In this document: positions 16,629 to 25,188 of the stretch, in pieces | Position numbering within the stretch: position 1 is the stretch's first letter | Layout of the letters: every line of letters begins with the position of its first letter | Source of the DNA: Alphaproteobacteria bacterium | Lineage (GTDB): Bacteria > Pseudomonadota > Alphaproteobacteria > Micavibrionales > Micavibrionaceae | Direction: 5' to 3' | NCBI GenBank assembly: GCA_017999645.1 | Contig: JAGNLJ010000003.1 | Span: forward strand, 62,001-126,000 | DNA length: 64,000 nt | The notes under the pieces: model-generated | The model's database searches: none | What the model was told of the DNA's origin: nothing | Seen by the model: the letters and a program-made list of their open reading frames with translations, nothing else | Made by a program: the position numbers and the translations under genes

Positions 16629-18160
16629 TGAATTCGAACACAAAGCGCTCCGCTGCCCCATGGTGGCGGGGCGCTTTTCTTTATCAGGTCTACCCGCGCA
16701 GTTTTCTCGATACAAACGGCGACGGGCTGGGCGACCTTCCCGGCATCACGCAAAAACTTGATTACATCGCCGCGCTCGGCGTCGACGGCATCTGGATTTC
16801 GCCCTTCTTCAAGTCACCGATGAAGGATTTCGGCTACGACGTTTCCGATTACCGCGATGTCGACCCCATCTTCGGTACGCTGAAAGATTTCGACGCGCTG
16901 CTCAAACGTGCGCATGAATTGGATTTAAAAATCATCATCGATCTCGTACTCAGCCACACATCGGACCAGCACCCATGGTTCATCGAAAGCCGTAAAGACA
17001 CATCCAATCCGAAAGCGGATTGGTATGAGTGGAGCGACAAACCCAATAACTGGATCTCCGTTTTCGGCGGCCCGGCATGGACGTTCGATAAAACGCGCGG
17101 GCAATATTATCTGCATAATTTCCTGACCGAACAACCAGACCTCAATTACCACAACCCGGAAGTCCAGCAGGCCGTTCTCGATACCGCGCGCTTCTGGTTA
17201 GAGCGCGGCGTCGATGGTTTCCGCCTTGATGTGGTGAACTTTTATTTTCACGACAAACAACTCCGCGACAACCCGCCGCGCACGCATGGAAAATCCTTCG
17301 GAACGCAACTGGAAATTCCGGATCCTTATTCCGACCAGCAGCATATCTACGATAAATCGCAGCCGGAAAATCTGGAATTTCTTGAGCGCTTCCGCGCGCT
17401 GATGGATGAATATCCGGATCGCTTCACCGTCGGTGAAATCGGCGACGATTACCCCAACGAGCGCTCCGCTGAATATACCAAAGGTGAAAAGCGCCTGAAC
17501 ACCTGCTACAACACCGACATGATGTCCGGCGCGCGCAAGGACCTCACCGCCTCGATCATCCGCGAACCCCTGGAAGAATTTTTGAAATACAAGGATAGCT
17601 GGCCGTCATGGGCTTTCACAAACCACGATGTCGTCCGCGCCGCCAGCCGCTGGCACCCGGGTGACGGGTTCGGCCATGACCCGCGCCTCTCGAAAATGCT
17701 CATCGCCCTGCTCGGCACGCTCTACGGCACGGTTTTCATGTATCAGGGCGAGGAACTCGGCCTGCCCGAGGCAAAACTAAAACGCGAGGAACTGCGCGAC
17801 CCGTGGGGCATCCGCCTTTATCCAAAATGGCAGGGCCGCGACGGTTGCCGCACGCCGATGCCGTGGGACGACAAACCGCAGAAATCATGGCTGCCGGTTC
17901 CGGCCTCGCACAACAATCTCGATGTCACCGCACAGGAAAAAGACAAAAATTCTATCCTGAATTTCACGCGCGAATTTTTGAAATGGCGAAAAACAAAACC
18001 CGAATTGCGGAATGGCGATATAAAATTCATCGAAACCGGCGATGAAAAGCTCCTCGCTTTTTCACGCGGCACATTGAATTGCGTATTTAATCTGGGCATG
18101 GATGAAAAAAAATGGCGGGACGAAACACTCGGCCCTTACGGCTTTTCTTTTTCCGGCTGA
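16628..18160 (+). CDS. GH13 alpha-glucosidase (oligo-1,6-glucosidase-like)
   Basis: A (beta/alpha)8-barrel glycoside hydrolase of 510 residues. The GH13 regions are DLVLSHTSDQHPWF (region I), GFRLDVVNF with the nucleophile Asp near 200, VGEIGDD with the acid/base Glu near 264, and FTNHD with the third Asp. The QPDLNYHNPEVQ segment is typical of the oligo-1,6-glucosidase/alpha-glucosidase subgroup. No signal peptide, so probably cytoplasmic use of maltose- or isomaltose-type sugars. It is translationally coupled to the cyclophilin gene and converges with the next gene with a 25-bp overlap. Confidence 0.92.
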   Translation: MNSNTKRSAAPWWRGAFLYQVYPRSFLDTNGDGLGDLPGITQKLDYIAALGVDGIWISPFFKSPMKDFGYDVSDYRDVDPIFGTLKDFDALLKRAHELDLKIIIDLVLSHTSDQHPWFIESRKDTSNPKADWYEWSDKPNNWISVFGGPAWTFDKTRGQYYLHNFLTEQPDLNYHNPEVQQAVLDTARFWLERGVDGFRLDVVNFYFHDKQLRDNPPRTHGKSFGTQLEIPDPYSDQQHIYDKSQPENLEFLERFRALMDEYPDRFTVGEIGDDYPNERSAEYTKGEKRLNTCYNTDMMSGARKDLTASIIREPLEEFLKYKDSWPSWAFTNHDVVRAASRWHPGDGFGHDPRLSKMLIALLGTLYGTVFMYQGEELGLPEAKLKREELRDPWGIRLYPKWQGRDGCRTPMPWDDKPQKSWLPVPASHNNLDVTAQEKDKNSILNFTREFLKWRKTKPELRNGDIKFIETGDEKLLAFSRGTLNCVFNLGMDEKKWRDETLGPYGFSFSG

Positions 18161-18906
18161 TCGGCTTTAGGCTGATCATCCTCAAGCTGGAAGGCATCGG
18201 ACTCTTTAAAATCCCGAGCATCAACGGCCAGAACCTTTTCCTTCAGCGGCTTTTTTGTCGTCTCCAGCTTCAGGCGGCCATCTTCTCCAGGCTTCAACTC
18301 GAGAATTTTTGCTATCTCGAGGATTTTATCGGTTATTTTCTCAAGCTTTTGTTGGCTTTCCAGCGGATCCGGCGTATCAAAACGCAGCAGGAAAGTATCG
18401 GCCCGGAAAATCAGGATCACCCAGCCATTCCGTATTTTCATCAATGACGTCAGCGCATCAATCCGCTCCGGCGTCAGATAGGCCTCCATCGCCGCGCCGC
18501 TCGACGAAGCGGCGATATAATTTTTATCCCACTTCGGATGATTGGGCTTGGTTTCCTCTTTCAGACGGATCGATTGAATAAGCGAAACCATGCCACCGCT
18601 CGCGATACCCCCCTCGAACGGCATCTTGCTTAAGAGCTGCACCTCAATGGCAGTAAGCTTGCGCGAGGAACGCCCATCCGGTGTGAAATGTTCGGCAATC
18701 AGGAAATTGATCGAATACCCGTTCAGCGCGCCGCTTATTTCCGGCGATGCCATCATACTGTGCGCGCGGTAGCGCAGTTTCTTGCGCACTGAAAAACTTC
18801 TCCATGCCTGCTTCTGGCGAAACAGGATAAACAACGTCCAGCCGAGGAAATAAAGCAGAGCCCCGGAAAGAAAAAGCCAGAGAATGACCCAGATGGAAAT
18901 AGACAA
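18136..18906 (-). CDS. Membrane-anchored protein of unknown function, 256 aa
   Basis: Not recognised. One N-terminal membrane segment (about residues 5-29, WVILWLFLSGALLYFLGWTL) is followed by a basic turn and a mostly soluble domain of roughly 200 residues, with a charged Lys/Glu/Asp/Pro-rich tail. The topology suggests a cytoplasmic domain held at the inner membrane. Its 3' end overlaps the GH13 gene by 25 bp on the opposite strand. Confidence 0.7.
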   Translation of the reverse strand: MSISIWVILWLFLSGALLYFLGWTLFILFRQKQAWRSFSVRKKLRYRAHSMMASPEISGALNGYSINFLIAEHFTPDGRSSRKLTAIEVQLLSKMPFEGGIASGGMVSLIQSIRLKEETKPNHPKWDKNYIAASSSGAAMEAYLTPERIDALTSLMKIRNGWVILIFRADTFLLRFDTPDPLESQQKLEKITDKILEIAKILELKPGEDGRLKLETTKKPLKEKVLAVDARDFKESDAFQLEDDQPKADQPEKEKP

Positions 18907-18990
18907 CGAAACGCCCCGTGAAATTGACCGCTTTTACTATTTTAACCCTATTGGCCCCTTTTGTCACATCCGGGCCCTGTAACTATCCAG

Positions 18991-19024
18991 AAAAGAAATG
19001 GGCGAGGCCGCCATGGCCCCGCCC
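18991..19024 (-). terminator. Terminator-like hairpin downstream of the 19051 gene
   Basis: GGGCGAGGCC (19000-19009) pairs with GGCCCCGCCC (19015-19024) with one mismatch, and on the minus strand it is followed by TTTCTTTT. Confidence 0.65.
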
Positions 19025-19050
19025 GTATTCCTTAAAAACAGCTATGCCGG

Positions 19051-19344
19051 TTACTTTTCCTGCTTTTCGCGGAAGACCTCTTCGGCCTTGCTCGGCGCCG
19101 GCATTACGGGCGGCGGCGGCGCAGGCGGAGGGGTCGTCATCGGCGCAAGCGCCGGTGCGGGTTCAAGTTTCAATTCCTTCTCGGGCATCATCTTGGCCCG
19201 GACATAAGCGACGCCGGTTCCGGCGGTGCGCGTATTACCGTAAGGCACCATATCGTCGGTGCGGACCATCTCCCAGCCATCGCCGCAGGCGGCAAGCATG
19301 ATCGGGGAAGCGAGAATCATAAATCTTAAGAAACGTGAAGGCAT
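19051..19344 (-). CDS. Small proline-rich lipoprotein
   Basis: A 97-residue lipoprotein precursor: the signal peptide MPSRFLRFMILASPIMLAAC has its lipobox LAAC at about residue 20. The mature part carries a short variable segment, then a Pro/Ala-rich region (PPPAPPPP) and a charged C-terminus. The start at 19344 was chosen to give a correct signal peptide; the open frame runs upstream to 19428 with an unlikely leader. Function unknown. It heads a region rich in exported proteins. Confidence 0.7.
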   Translation of the reverse strand: MPSRFLRFMILASPIMLAACGDGWEMVRTDDMVPYGNTRTAGTGVAYVRAKMMPEKELKLEPAPALAPMTTPPPAPPPPVMPAPSKAEEVFREKQEK

Positions 19345-19428
19345 GAGGCGCCTCTTTTCGGATAGGGTGGAGCATAAGAACGTGCGAATGCACCCAGACA
19401 ACCTACATGAAAAAGTCCTCCAGTTCAA

Positions 19429-19983
19429 CTACTGGGCTTTAAACTGCTTCTTGGTGATGCGGTACAGGGAGAAGCGGCCAAGTGGATGGCCCTTCGGCAG
19501 GGTAGGATAATCGAAATCGCTGGTTTCAGCGCGTTTCATGCCCAGTTTTTCCATGAGCTTGATCGCGCGGCTGTTGTCATGCACGGCATAGGCGACGATT
19601 TCGGGCAGTTTCAGTTTTCCGAATGCATGCGCGAGTACCGCGCGCGCCGCCTCGGTGCCATATCCCTTGCCCCAATATTCGTAGTCCAGCCGCCAGGCAA
19701 TCTCGACAGCGGGCGTGAACGGAACATCCATTTCTACATTCTGTAACCCAGCGAAGCCCATGAATTCGCCCGTCTTTTTCATCTCAACAGCATAGAAGCC
19801 AAAACCGTTCGTTTCGAAATGCTTCTGAAAACGGTCGATAAGCCTGTCGCTGTCCGCCTCTGTCAAACGGCGCGGAAAAAATTCCATGATCATCGGGTCA
19901 TTATTAATGCGCGCGAAGCTCGCTTTGTCTTCTTCTTTCCATTCGCGCAAAATAAGACGCTCTGTTTCGATATGTTTCTTCAT
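19429..19983 (-). CDS. GNAT N-acetyltransferase (RimJ/RimL-like)
   Basis: A 184-residue acetyltransferase of the GNAT superfamily. It starts with ETERLILREW, typical of RimJ/RimL-type members, and has the acetyl-CoA-binding motif A region near YEYWGKGYGTEAARAVLAHAF (pyrophosphate loop Y-x-G-x-G-x-G/A). The substrate could be a protein N-terminus, an amino sugar or a small molecule. No genetic context narrows this down. Confidence 0.9.
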   Translation of the reverse strand: MKKHIETERLILREWKEEDKASFARINNDPMIMEFFPRRLTEADSDRLIDRFQKHFETNGFGFYAVEMKKTGEFMGFAGLQNVEMDVPFTPAVEIAWRLDYEYWGKGYGTEAARAVLAHAFGKLKLPEIVAYAVHDNSRAIKLMEKLGMKRAETSDFDYPTLPKGHPLGRFSLYRITKKQFKAQ

Positions 19984-20022
19984 CCCGGATATATTAACCT
20001 GATTGAATGTAACAACAAGACA

Positions 20023-20760
20023 CTAAACGCCGTGCGGCAGGTTTATCCCGACCATGATGCTGCCATACATCCCCTCGCCCGGCTTCGCCCATTCACTTTT
20101 AAAAACACGCAACGCGGGAAAAATCTTTTTCAAATTCTCCAGCATCCCTTCATACCGCCCGGCAGGCAGCATCGGTATCCACGCAAGCACACAAGCCTCC
20201 GGCCATTTCCGGACAAGCTTTTCCATGAAGGCCGGAATGGCCTCGTAATCTTCCTTCACTTCATAACTCGGGTCGATCAGCACCAGCCCGCGCCGCGCCT
20301 CCGGCGGCGACAATGACAGCACACCCTCCAGCCCGTCGCGCTTATGAATTTGAACACGCTTGTCGTCCTTGAAACTTTTCTCCAGCCCTGCATATTCCTG
20401 CGGATGCAATTCCATCAGGCGCAACTTGTCCTGCTCGCGCAGAATATGCGCCGCCAGCAAAGGCGAACCCGGGTAAAGCGGCGACGTTGCCCCGCCATTA
20501 ATTTTTTTCACCGTCTCGATATAGCCCGTCGGAAGCGCCGCACGTTCCGCCTCACTCAAAGCAAGCCAGCCTTCAGCCGCTTCGCCGGTTTTTAACGCCT
20601 CTGTCGAGAACAGGTCGTAAACACCCTTCCCCGCATGCGTCTCCATATAAGTCAGCGGACGGTCCTTGCGCGTGAGAATTTGCAGCACAGTGCAAAGCAG
20701 CGCATGCTTGTGAAGATCGGCGTTATTGCCTGCGTGATAGGCGTGCTGGTAGGACAGCAT
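20023..20760 (-). CDS. rlmJ: 23S rRNA (adenine2030-N6)-methyltransferase RlmJ
   Basis: SAM-dependent methyltransferase for A2030 of 23S rRNA. The 245-residue protein starts with the RlmJ signature MLSYQHAYHAGNNADLHKH and shows METHAGKGVYDL as the SAM-binding motif near residue 40. The catalytic LIDPSYE motif (D-P-S-Y) lies near residue 160, and the family C-terminus MYGSIMVGINLP is present. It lies 6 bp downstream of the membrane-protein gene at 20767-21129, probably in one transcript. Confidence 0.94.
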   Translation of the reverse strand: MLSYQHAYHAGNNADLHKHALLCTVLQILTRKDRPLTYMETHAGKGVYDLFSTEALKTGEAAEGWLALSEAERAALPTGYIETVKKINGGATSPLYPGSPLLAAHILREQDKLRLMELHPQEYAGLEKSFKDDKRVQIHKRDGLEGVLSLSPPEARRGLVLIDPSYEVKEDYEAIPAFMEKLVRKWPEACVLAWIPMLPAGRYEGMLENLKKIFPALRVFKSEWAKPGEGMYGSIMVGINLPHGV

Positions 20761-20766
20761 GCGGGC

Positions 20767-21129
20767 TTAATCGCCGTACTTGCGGAAGACCAGCATCATC
20801 ACCGGGAAACCCACAGCCAGCGTCAGCAAAGCCCAGCCGAAGAAATAATTCAGCTCCACAGCCGTGCCGGTCAGGACGAAAATAATCGAGCTCATATATT
20901 GCGCCGCGTAAGCAAGCACCGCGACAAGCACAATGGTAATGAACATGATTTTACGCCGCAGATCTTTCCACGCCGTGCCGAGAACGAAGGCCGCGCCGAG
21001 ACAAACAAGCCCCGGGAACACCGGCTTGATCGAGCCGCTGGTATCCGCAAGCTGAAGCGTGCCTATGCCCGCAATCACGAATGCAACGACGATGTACCAT
21101 CTGAGCGCGCTTAGAAAAAGATGCTGCAT
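20767..21129 (-). CDS. Small integral membrane protein, 120 aa
   Basis: Not recognised. Four hydrophobic segments (about residues 8-28, 38-52, 62-80 and 90-113) with a basic loop WKDLRRK between the second and third. No catalytic motif. It sits directly upstream of rlmJ on the same strand. Confidence 0.7.
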   Translation of the reverse strand: MQHLFLSALRWYIVVAFVIAGIGTLQLADTSGSIKPVFPGLVCLGAAFVLGTAWKDLRRKIMFITIVLVAVLAYAAQYMSSIIFVLTGTAVELNYFFGWALLTLAVGFPVMMLVFRKYGD

Positions 21130-21250
21130 GCTTCCCCCCGTTTCGGCCTATTTTACACAGTCCCGCTTTATTAATCCATGGGGTGATTAGGCCTTTACGC
21201 ACAGGCCCCGCCGCCCTAATTTAAACCAATCCGAACAACTGGAGAGCCAA

Positions 21251-22033
21251 ATGAAACCGATATTTTATATCCTTGCCGCTGCGTTCCTGCTGACGCCCTT
21301 CACCGCGCAGGCGGGCGAATCGGTCGCCTATAAAGACGGCGACGTGGAACTGGAGGGATACTGGGCCGCCAGCACCTGCAAAGAAGGTGCCCCTGCTCCC
21401 GTTGTTTTGATCGTCCACCAGTGGCACGGTCTCGGCGCCTATGAAAAAGGCCGCGCCGATATGCTTGCGGTCGATTGCTACAACGCTTTCGCCGTCGATA
21501 TGTACGGCAAGGGAATCCGCCCCGCGAATAACGACGAAGCCGGCAAAGAAGCCACGAAATACAAAAGCGATTCAGCTCTCGCCCGCAAACGCATCACCGC
21601 TGCGCTCGATTTCGCGAAAGCGCGTCCCGGCATTGACGCCTCGAAAATAGCCGTGATGGGATATTGCTTCGGCGGCACGATGGCGCTGGAACTTGCGCGC
21701 TCGGGCGCTGACATTGACGGCGCGATCAGCTTCCACGGCGCACTGGCTACACCTGCCCCCTTAAAAGAACCCGGCGTGATCAAGGCATCGGTGCAGGTCC
21801 ACCACGGTGCCGATGATCCTATGGTGCCACCCGAAGAAGTGCGCGGCTTTATCGATGAGATGAACACAGCCAACGCCGACTGGATGGTCACGAAATACGC
21901 GCACGCCGTTCATTCCTTCACGGAAAAAGAAGCGGGCAACGATCCATCCAAAGGCGTGGCCTATAACGAAAAAGCCGACCATCGTTCATGGTCGGCTACA
22001 CTGGATTTCCTCAAGGAAGTCTTCGCGAACTGA
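21251..22033 (+). CDS. Exported dienelactone-hydrolase-family protein
   Basis: An alpha/beta-hydrolase of 260 residues with a signal peptide (residues 1-21, cleavage near AQA-GE). The catalytic triad is readable as Cys in GYCFGGTMALE (about 137), Asp in HHGADDPMVPPEE (about 187) and His in YAHAVHSFT (about 220), as in dienelactone hydrolase. Its periplasmic location is unusual for catabolic DLH but common for uncharacterised homologues. The substrate is unknown. Its stop codon directly abuts the stop of the convergent 56-aa gene. Confidence 0.87.
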   Translation: MKPIFYILAAAFLLTPFTAQAGESVAYKDGDVELEGYWAASTCKEGAPAPVVLIVHQWHGLGAYEKGRADMLAVDCYNAFAVDMYGKGIRPANNDEAGKEATKYKSDSALARKRITAALDFAKARPGIDASKIAVMGYCFGGTMALELARSGADIDGAISFHGALATPAPLKEPGVIKASVQVHHGADDPMVPPEEVRGFIDEMNTANADWMVTKYAHAVHSFTEKEAGNDPSKGVAYNEKADHRSWSATLDFLKEVFAN

Positions 22034-22204
22034 TTATTGAACCATACTGCTATCGGCGACGATCTGCTGCTCCAGGTTCTCAATGAACAACACCTGACGG
22101 CGCAGCACATCCTTATCCGTTGTAACAAATGGCACGGATAACCATGCGAGTATGACACAGTAAAGAATGAGAATTCCCCATACCTGCATGTGAATTGCGT
22201 CCAT
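22034..22204 (-). CDS. Small membrane protein, 56 aa
   Basis: ATG 22204 opens a 56-codon frame with one clear membrane helix, MQVWGILILYCVILAWLSV, followed by a polar C-terminal tail ending in the stop at 22034-22036. It is too short for a usual ORF scan. It lies 26 bp downstream of the OB-like exported protein gene on the same strand, so it is probably co-transcribed. Not recognised. Confidence 0.6.
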   Translation of the reverse strand: MDAIHMQVWGILILYCVILAWLSVPFVTTDKDVLRRQVLFIENLEQQIVADSSMVQ

Positions 22205-22230
22205 CTTCGGCCTTCCTGTTCAAAAGTTTT

Positions 22231-22602
22231 TTAGTCGTTGTCTTGCAGTAAAATCGCACCGGTCGCGGAATCTGTAGCACCGTCGGCGCGCACGACTTCC
22301 CGCGCATCAAGAACCGGCGTATGCCCGTCATCATCAAACGAACCCTTGGCGCTGATCGTCATGCCCGGCGCAAAAAAGTCACTAATGTTGCCGTCCTCGA
22401 TATCAATCCCGTCCATATCGATTTCAATCTCGCGGCCCGAATAATCGACGAACACGCTATCCCCATCAATGCGCGTGATGGTGCCGGAAATAATATTGTT
22501 GTTATTGTTATCGAGCACGAGCGTGCTGTCCCGTGCCTCGGCCATAACCGGCGACAGGCAGGCCGCACAAATAAAACTGGCTATGAGAACTCTGCAATTC
22601 AT
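22231..22602 (-). CDS. Exported small protein, possible OB-type fold
   Basis: A 123-residue precursor with a signal peptide ending near VMAEA-RD (about residue 24). The mature part is acidic, with alternating beta-like strands (SGTITRIDGDSVFVDYSGREI) and a poly-Asn stretch NNNNN. It loosely resembles periplasmic OB-fold proteins of the YgiW/YdeI type, but this is not firm. Start 22602 was chosen to match the signal peptide; 22629 is an in-frame alternative. Confidence 0.6.
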   Translation of the reverse strand: MNCRVLIASFICAACLSPVMAEARDSTLVLDNNNNNIISGTITRIDGDSVFVDYSGREIEIDMDGIDIEDGNISDFFAPGMTISAKGSFDDDGHTPVLDAREVVRADGATDSATGAILLQDND

Positions 22603-22674
22603 GGTTTTCCTCGCTGCTTGTATGGTCAAACGGGCAGCAATGGGAAAAGTTCCTGTAGGGGTATCTGCGGGGGA

Positions 22675-23307
22675 TTAGAACAGCTTGTCGACGGCGTCTT
22701 CAGCGTCGTTCTTGATCTTGTCGATCTGCATCCAGATCGTATCCTCCTGGCGGAGGAACATTTCGTTATAGCCGGAGCCGATCATGCCCTGCCAGCCGGA
22801 TTCATAACGGCATTTTTCCTTACGGGTTTTATGATGCTGCAGTCGCAGCGTATATTGCAGTTTGAAGCCTTCAAGTTCAGTGCTCCGCATGTTGATGCCG
22901 TCGACATCAAGCCCCAGACGGTTGCGACCGCCCCATTGATAGGCGATCAAATCGTCACGGTCTATGCGGTCCTTGATGCTGCATTTCTTGCTGCTTTGCT
23001 CGGTCTTAAGCGCGGCCTTCGTGCCACCGTAATAACTGTCTTCAACCGGCGTAACGCCTTCGCTCAATTTGATATGCGAGGGGAACGGAATCGGTTGGCC
23101 GCTGAACGTGCGGAGCGGCTGCGGCTCGAATGTTGCATGCGCTACGGACACGTCAAATGTCGGCGGCGGCGGTGCAAGAGCGGTTTGGGATTCATCAGAG
23201 TGAGCGCAGCCTGCCATGGCCAGCGCGATTGCTGCAAGAAAAACGGGGTTTATACGTTTTTGGCCAGGCGCGATGAAATATCCTCTTTTCACCACACACA
23301 CTCTCAT
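22675..23307 (-). CDS. Lipoprotein of unknown function, 210 aa
   Basis: The signal peptide carries a lipobox LAMAGC at about residues 29-34, followed by HSDESQTALAPPPP. The mature domain has no recognised motif; it is rich in polar residues and contains two Cys (about 110 and 165) that could form a disulfide. It shares the ALAPPPP segment right after the lipidated Cys with the lipoprotein at 23417-23875. Confidence 0.65.
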   Translation of the reverse strand: MRVCVVKRGYFIAPGQKRINPVFLAAIALAMAGCAHSDESQTALAPPPPTFDVSVAHATFEPQPLRTFSGQPIPFPSHIKLSEGVTPVEDSYYGGTKAALKTEQSSKKCSIKDRIDRDDLIAYQWGGRNRLGLDVDGINMRSTELEGFKLQYTLRLQHHKTRKEKCRYESGWQGMIGSGYNEMFLRQEDTIWMQIDKIKNDAEDAVDKLF

Positions 23308-23416
23308 ACTTTCATAGTACCACGAAAGTGTCTGCCACAGCCACTTTCAGGGGTGCGGCGCAGCAGTGAGCAACCAAAAATTCAGCTGAAATAGGAACAG
23401 ATTCAGGAGGTTGAAA

Positions 23417-23875
23417 CTAGCGGCAGGAGAAGCTTTTCTTAACCGGCGACGGCAGGGCAAACGTGAACTGCACCGTCATTTGGCCGCCGGAGTAGAGATT
23501 CGCGAATCCGTGCTCCGTATCATGAGCAGCGGGGCCGCCGAAGCCAACACCGACGCGGCCATCATCAGCCGTGTAGCCGGAGCTTACCATACATTTCCGG
23601 TTAGGCATCGAAGGAAGTTCGGCAGCGGGAAACCCATCGCCTGCAGCAGGCATGATCGTATTCATCATCTGCATCATAGCGATTTCCGCCGGAACAGGAG
23701 GACCGAAAGACTGGACGCTGGCCATGAAAGGCGGAGGCGGCGCGAGCGCGGCATTCGGCGTGAAGTTATCTGCCGAAGAACTGCAACCAGTCACAAGGAA
23801 TAACGCGGCGAGCATCATCGCCGTAATTGTTTCGCGTGCGTAAAAAGCGCACAGATGAAGTTTCGCAGCTCCCAT
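23417..23875 (-). CDS. Lipoprotein of unknown function, 152 aa
   Basis: A lipoprotein with lipobox LVTGC at about residue 31, a Ser-rich start, then NAALAPPPP, as in the 22675-23307 protein, suggesting a common origin. The mature part has a Met-rich stretch (IAMMQMMNTIMP) and two Cys. ATG 23875 was chosen because GGTGGA lies just upstream. The function is unknown. Confidence 0.65.
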   Translation of the reverse strand: MGAAKLHLCAFYARETITAMMLAALFLVTGCSSSADNFTPNAALAPPPPFMASVQSFGPPVPAEIAMMQMMNTIMPAAGDGFPAAELPSMPNRKCMVSSGYTADDGRVGVGFGGPAAHDTEHGFANLYSGGQMTVQFTFALPSPVKKSFSCR

Positions 23876-24048
23876 AATTCCACCTATAAAATTTTCGTTT
23901 AATTGTTGGCTTTTTCAGCGAGAGACGCAGCGTATAAGCTTAGTTATACGCCCGGTGGCTTAAAATATTGTTAAAAGCCCGGAAAAATGCGCCTCCGCAC
24001 TCAAAAAAGCACGAAAACATGGGGAATTATGAAGAAGGTTAAAGGATC

Positions 24049-24207
24049 TTAACGCTCGATCTCGGCTTTAATCTGCTTGCCGCCGATATTCACATCGAGC
24101 ACGGTTTCCTTGTTATTCTGCTCGTAGAAATAATAGCCGGCAGCCAGTGCCAGCACGACAATAAGCGCAATTACAAGGTTCTGGTTCTTTTGCGGTGTGT
24201 CAGTCAT
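24049..24207 (-). CDS. Small single-span membrane protein, 52 aa
   Basis: ATG 24207 opens 52 codons: MTDTPQKNQN, then a membrane helix LVIALIVVLALAAGYYFY, then a polar tail with VLDVNIGGKQIKAEIER. GGGAGA lies upstream of the ATG. It sits downstream of the PepSY-like gene on the same strand. The topology is consistent with an N-in, C-out anchor; the function is unknown. Confidence 0.7.
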   Translation of the reverse strand: MTDTPQKNQNLVIALIVVLALAAGYYFYEQNNKETVLDVNIGGKQIKAEIER

Positions 24208-24236
24208 TTATAAGTCTCCCGTTCGTTTATAGATAA

Positions 24237-24890
24237 TTACTCTGCAGCCTTCGGCTTGCCAATGGGCTGGGGGTCATATGGTTCCCAGTCGGCCGGCAGA
24301 TGCCCCGGCGCGGTCGGCTTTTGCTCATGCGTTTCGACATAAGCGCTGACGACAACCGCCCCGCTTGCCGCGTCGACCAGCACATCATAAGGCCCCTCGT
24401 CCGTCTTGAAGGTGACGACATAAACCGGCTTGCCCTGGTAAATCTGGCGCGAAGACGTGAAACCGCTGCTGGCTGGTGCGGCATCCATCGCAATCGAGGT
24501 GGCCTGGCGCTCGCTGATTTCCGTACCGGGCGGTAATGAATTTTTGACCGCCTTTTGCGTCGGCACGCGTGGCGGCTTCGGATGGTTCGGTTTCTTGCCC
24601 GACGCTTTCGGCGCAGGCACTTCCTCATGAACTGCGCGGGGCGGCGGCTCGACAATCGGGTCGACAAAACGCGTCTCGACCTCGGGAACGATCAACGGTT
24701 TTTCAGCCGGGGGAACCGGCGCGGCGGCTTGCGGCGGGGCGTCCGTCTCGCCAGGCAGCACAGGATCGACGCCTTCAATCGGCACCGTGACTTTCGTACC
24801 GTCATCTTGAATAACGGTAATCGCGCCTTCCTGCGCATACGCAGGCAACGCGAAACACAAAACGGAAGCGGTAATCAGGAAACGGCGCAT
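24237..24890 (-). CDS. Exported PepSY-like protein, proline-rich
   Basis: A secreted or periplasmic protein of about 217 residues. A signal peptide ends near AYAQEG; then a short beta-rich region, a long Pro/Ala-rich linker (about residues 50-125) and a C-terminal domain follow. That domain includes ISERQATSIAMDA and KPVYVVTFKTDEGPYDVLVDA, which resembles a PepSY domain (often protease-inhibitory). ATG 24890 has AAGGAG seven bases upstream; ATG 24893 is an alternative. A short membrane protein follows downstream. Confidence 0.65.
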   Translation of the reverse strand: MRRFLITASVLCFALPAYAQEGAITVIQDDGTKVTVPIEGVDPVLPGETDAPPQAAAPVPPAEKPLIVPEVETRFVDPIVEPPPRAVHEEVPAPKASGKKPNHPKPPRVPTQKAVKNSLPPGTEISERQATSIAMDAAPASSGFTSSRQIYQGKPVYVVTFKTDEGPYDVLVDAASGAVVVSAYVETHEQKPTAPGHLPADWEPYDPQPIGKPKAAE

Positions 24891-24978
24891 CATCAAACTC
24901 CTTGAGAGCGGAGTATAGCCTACTCCGGCGGGGGCGAAAACTCTAAGCGGCTGAATCATGGCGGTTATCCGGTTTCAC

Positions 24979-25074
24979 TTCGGCGCTTTTGAGGGGGGTG
25001 GGGTGGAGTTTCCGGGCCATTGAACCGGCAGGGTTTTCCGGGTTACTCATTCGGCGCTTTGGGAGGGAGGGAGC
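24979..25074 (-). repeat. Second locus of the C-rich motif, two copies
   Basis: Read on the minus strand, CACCCCACCCCCCTCAAAAG followed by CGCCGAA spans 25005-24979. A degenerate copy, with CTCCCTCCCAAAGCGCCGAA, lies at 25074-25050. The first is identical over 25 bases to the copy at 13283-13307. Both loci lie downstream of an AT-rich defence-type gene and point the same way relative to it. The remaining 24894-25188 sequence shows no gene. Confidence 0.75.
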
Positions 25075-25157
25075 CGCGTGAACGGCCGAAGTCTTAGCGA
25101 TGCCCAGCATGGTATGTCAGGGGCACCCAGCCCCGGGATAGTATAAGTGGGGAGATT

Positions 25158-25175
25158 ATAGGATTTTGATCCTAT
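25158..25175 (-). terminator. Hairpin just after the caspase-like gene
   Basis: ATAGGAT (25158-25164) and ATCCTAT (25169-25175) form a 7-bp stem with a 4-base loop, 13 bases after the stop codon on the minus strand. There is no strong T-run, so termination is possible but not certain. Confidence 0.45.
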
Positions 25176-25188
25176 ATTGTCAATCTTC

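Noticed and set aside
22321..23394. Long plus-strand frame of 357 codons
   Set aside because: It lies antisense to two genes with signal peptides and lipobox or stop structure, and its translation shows no motif.
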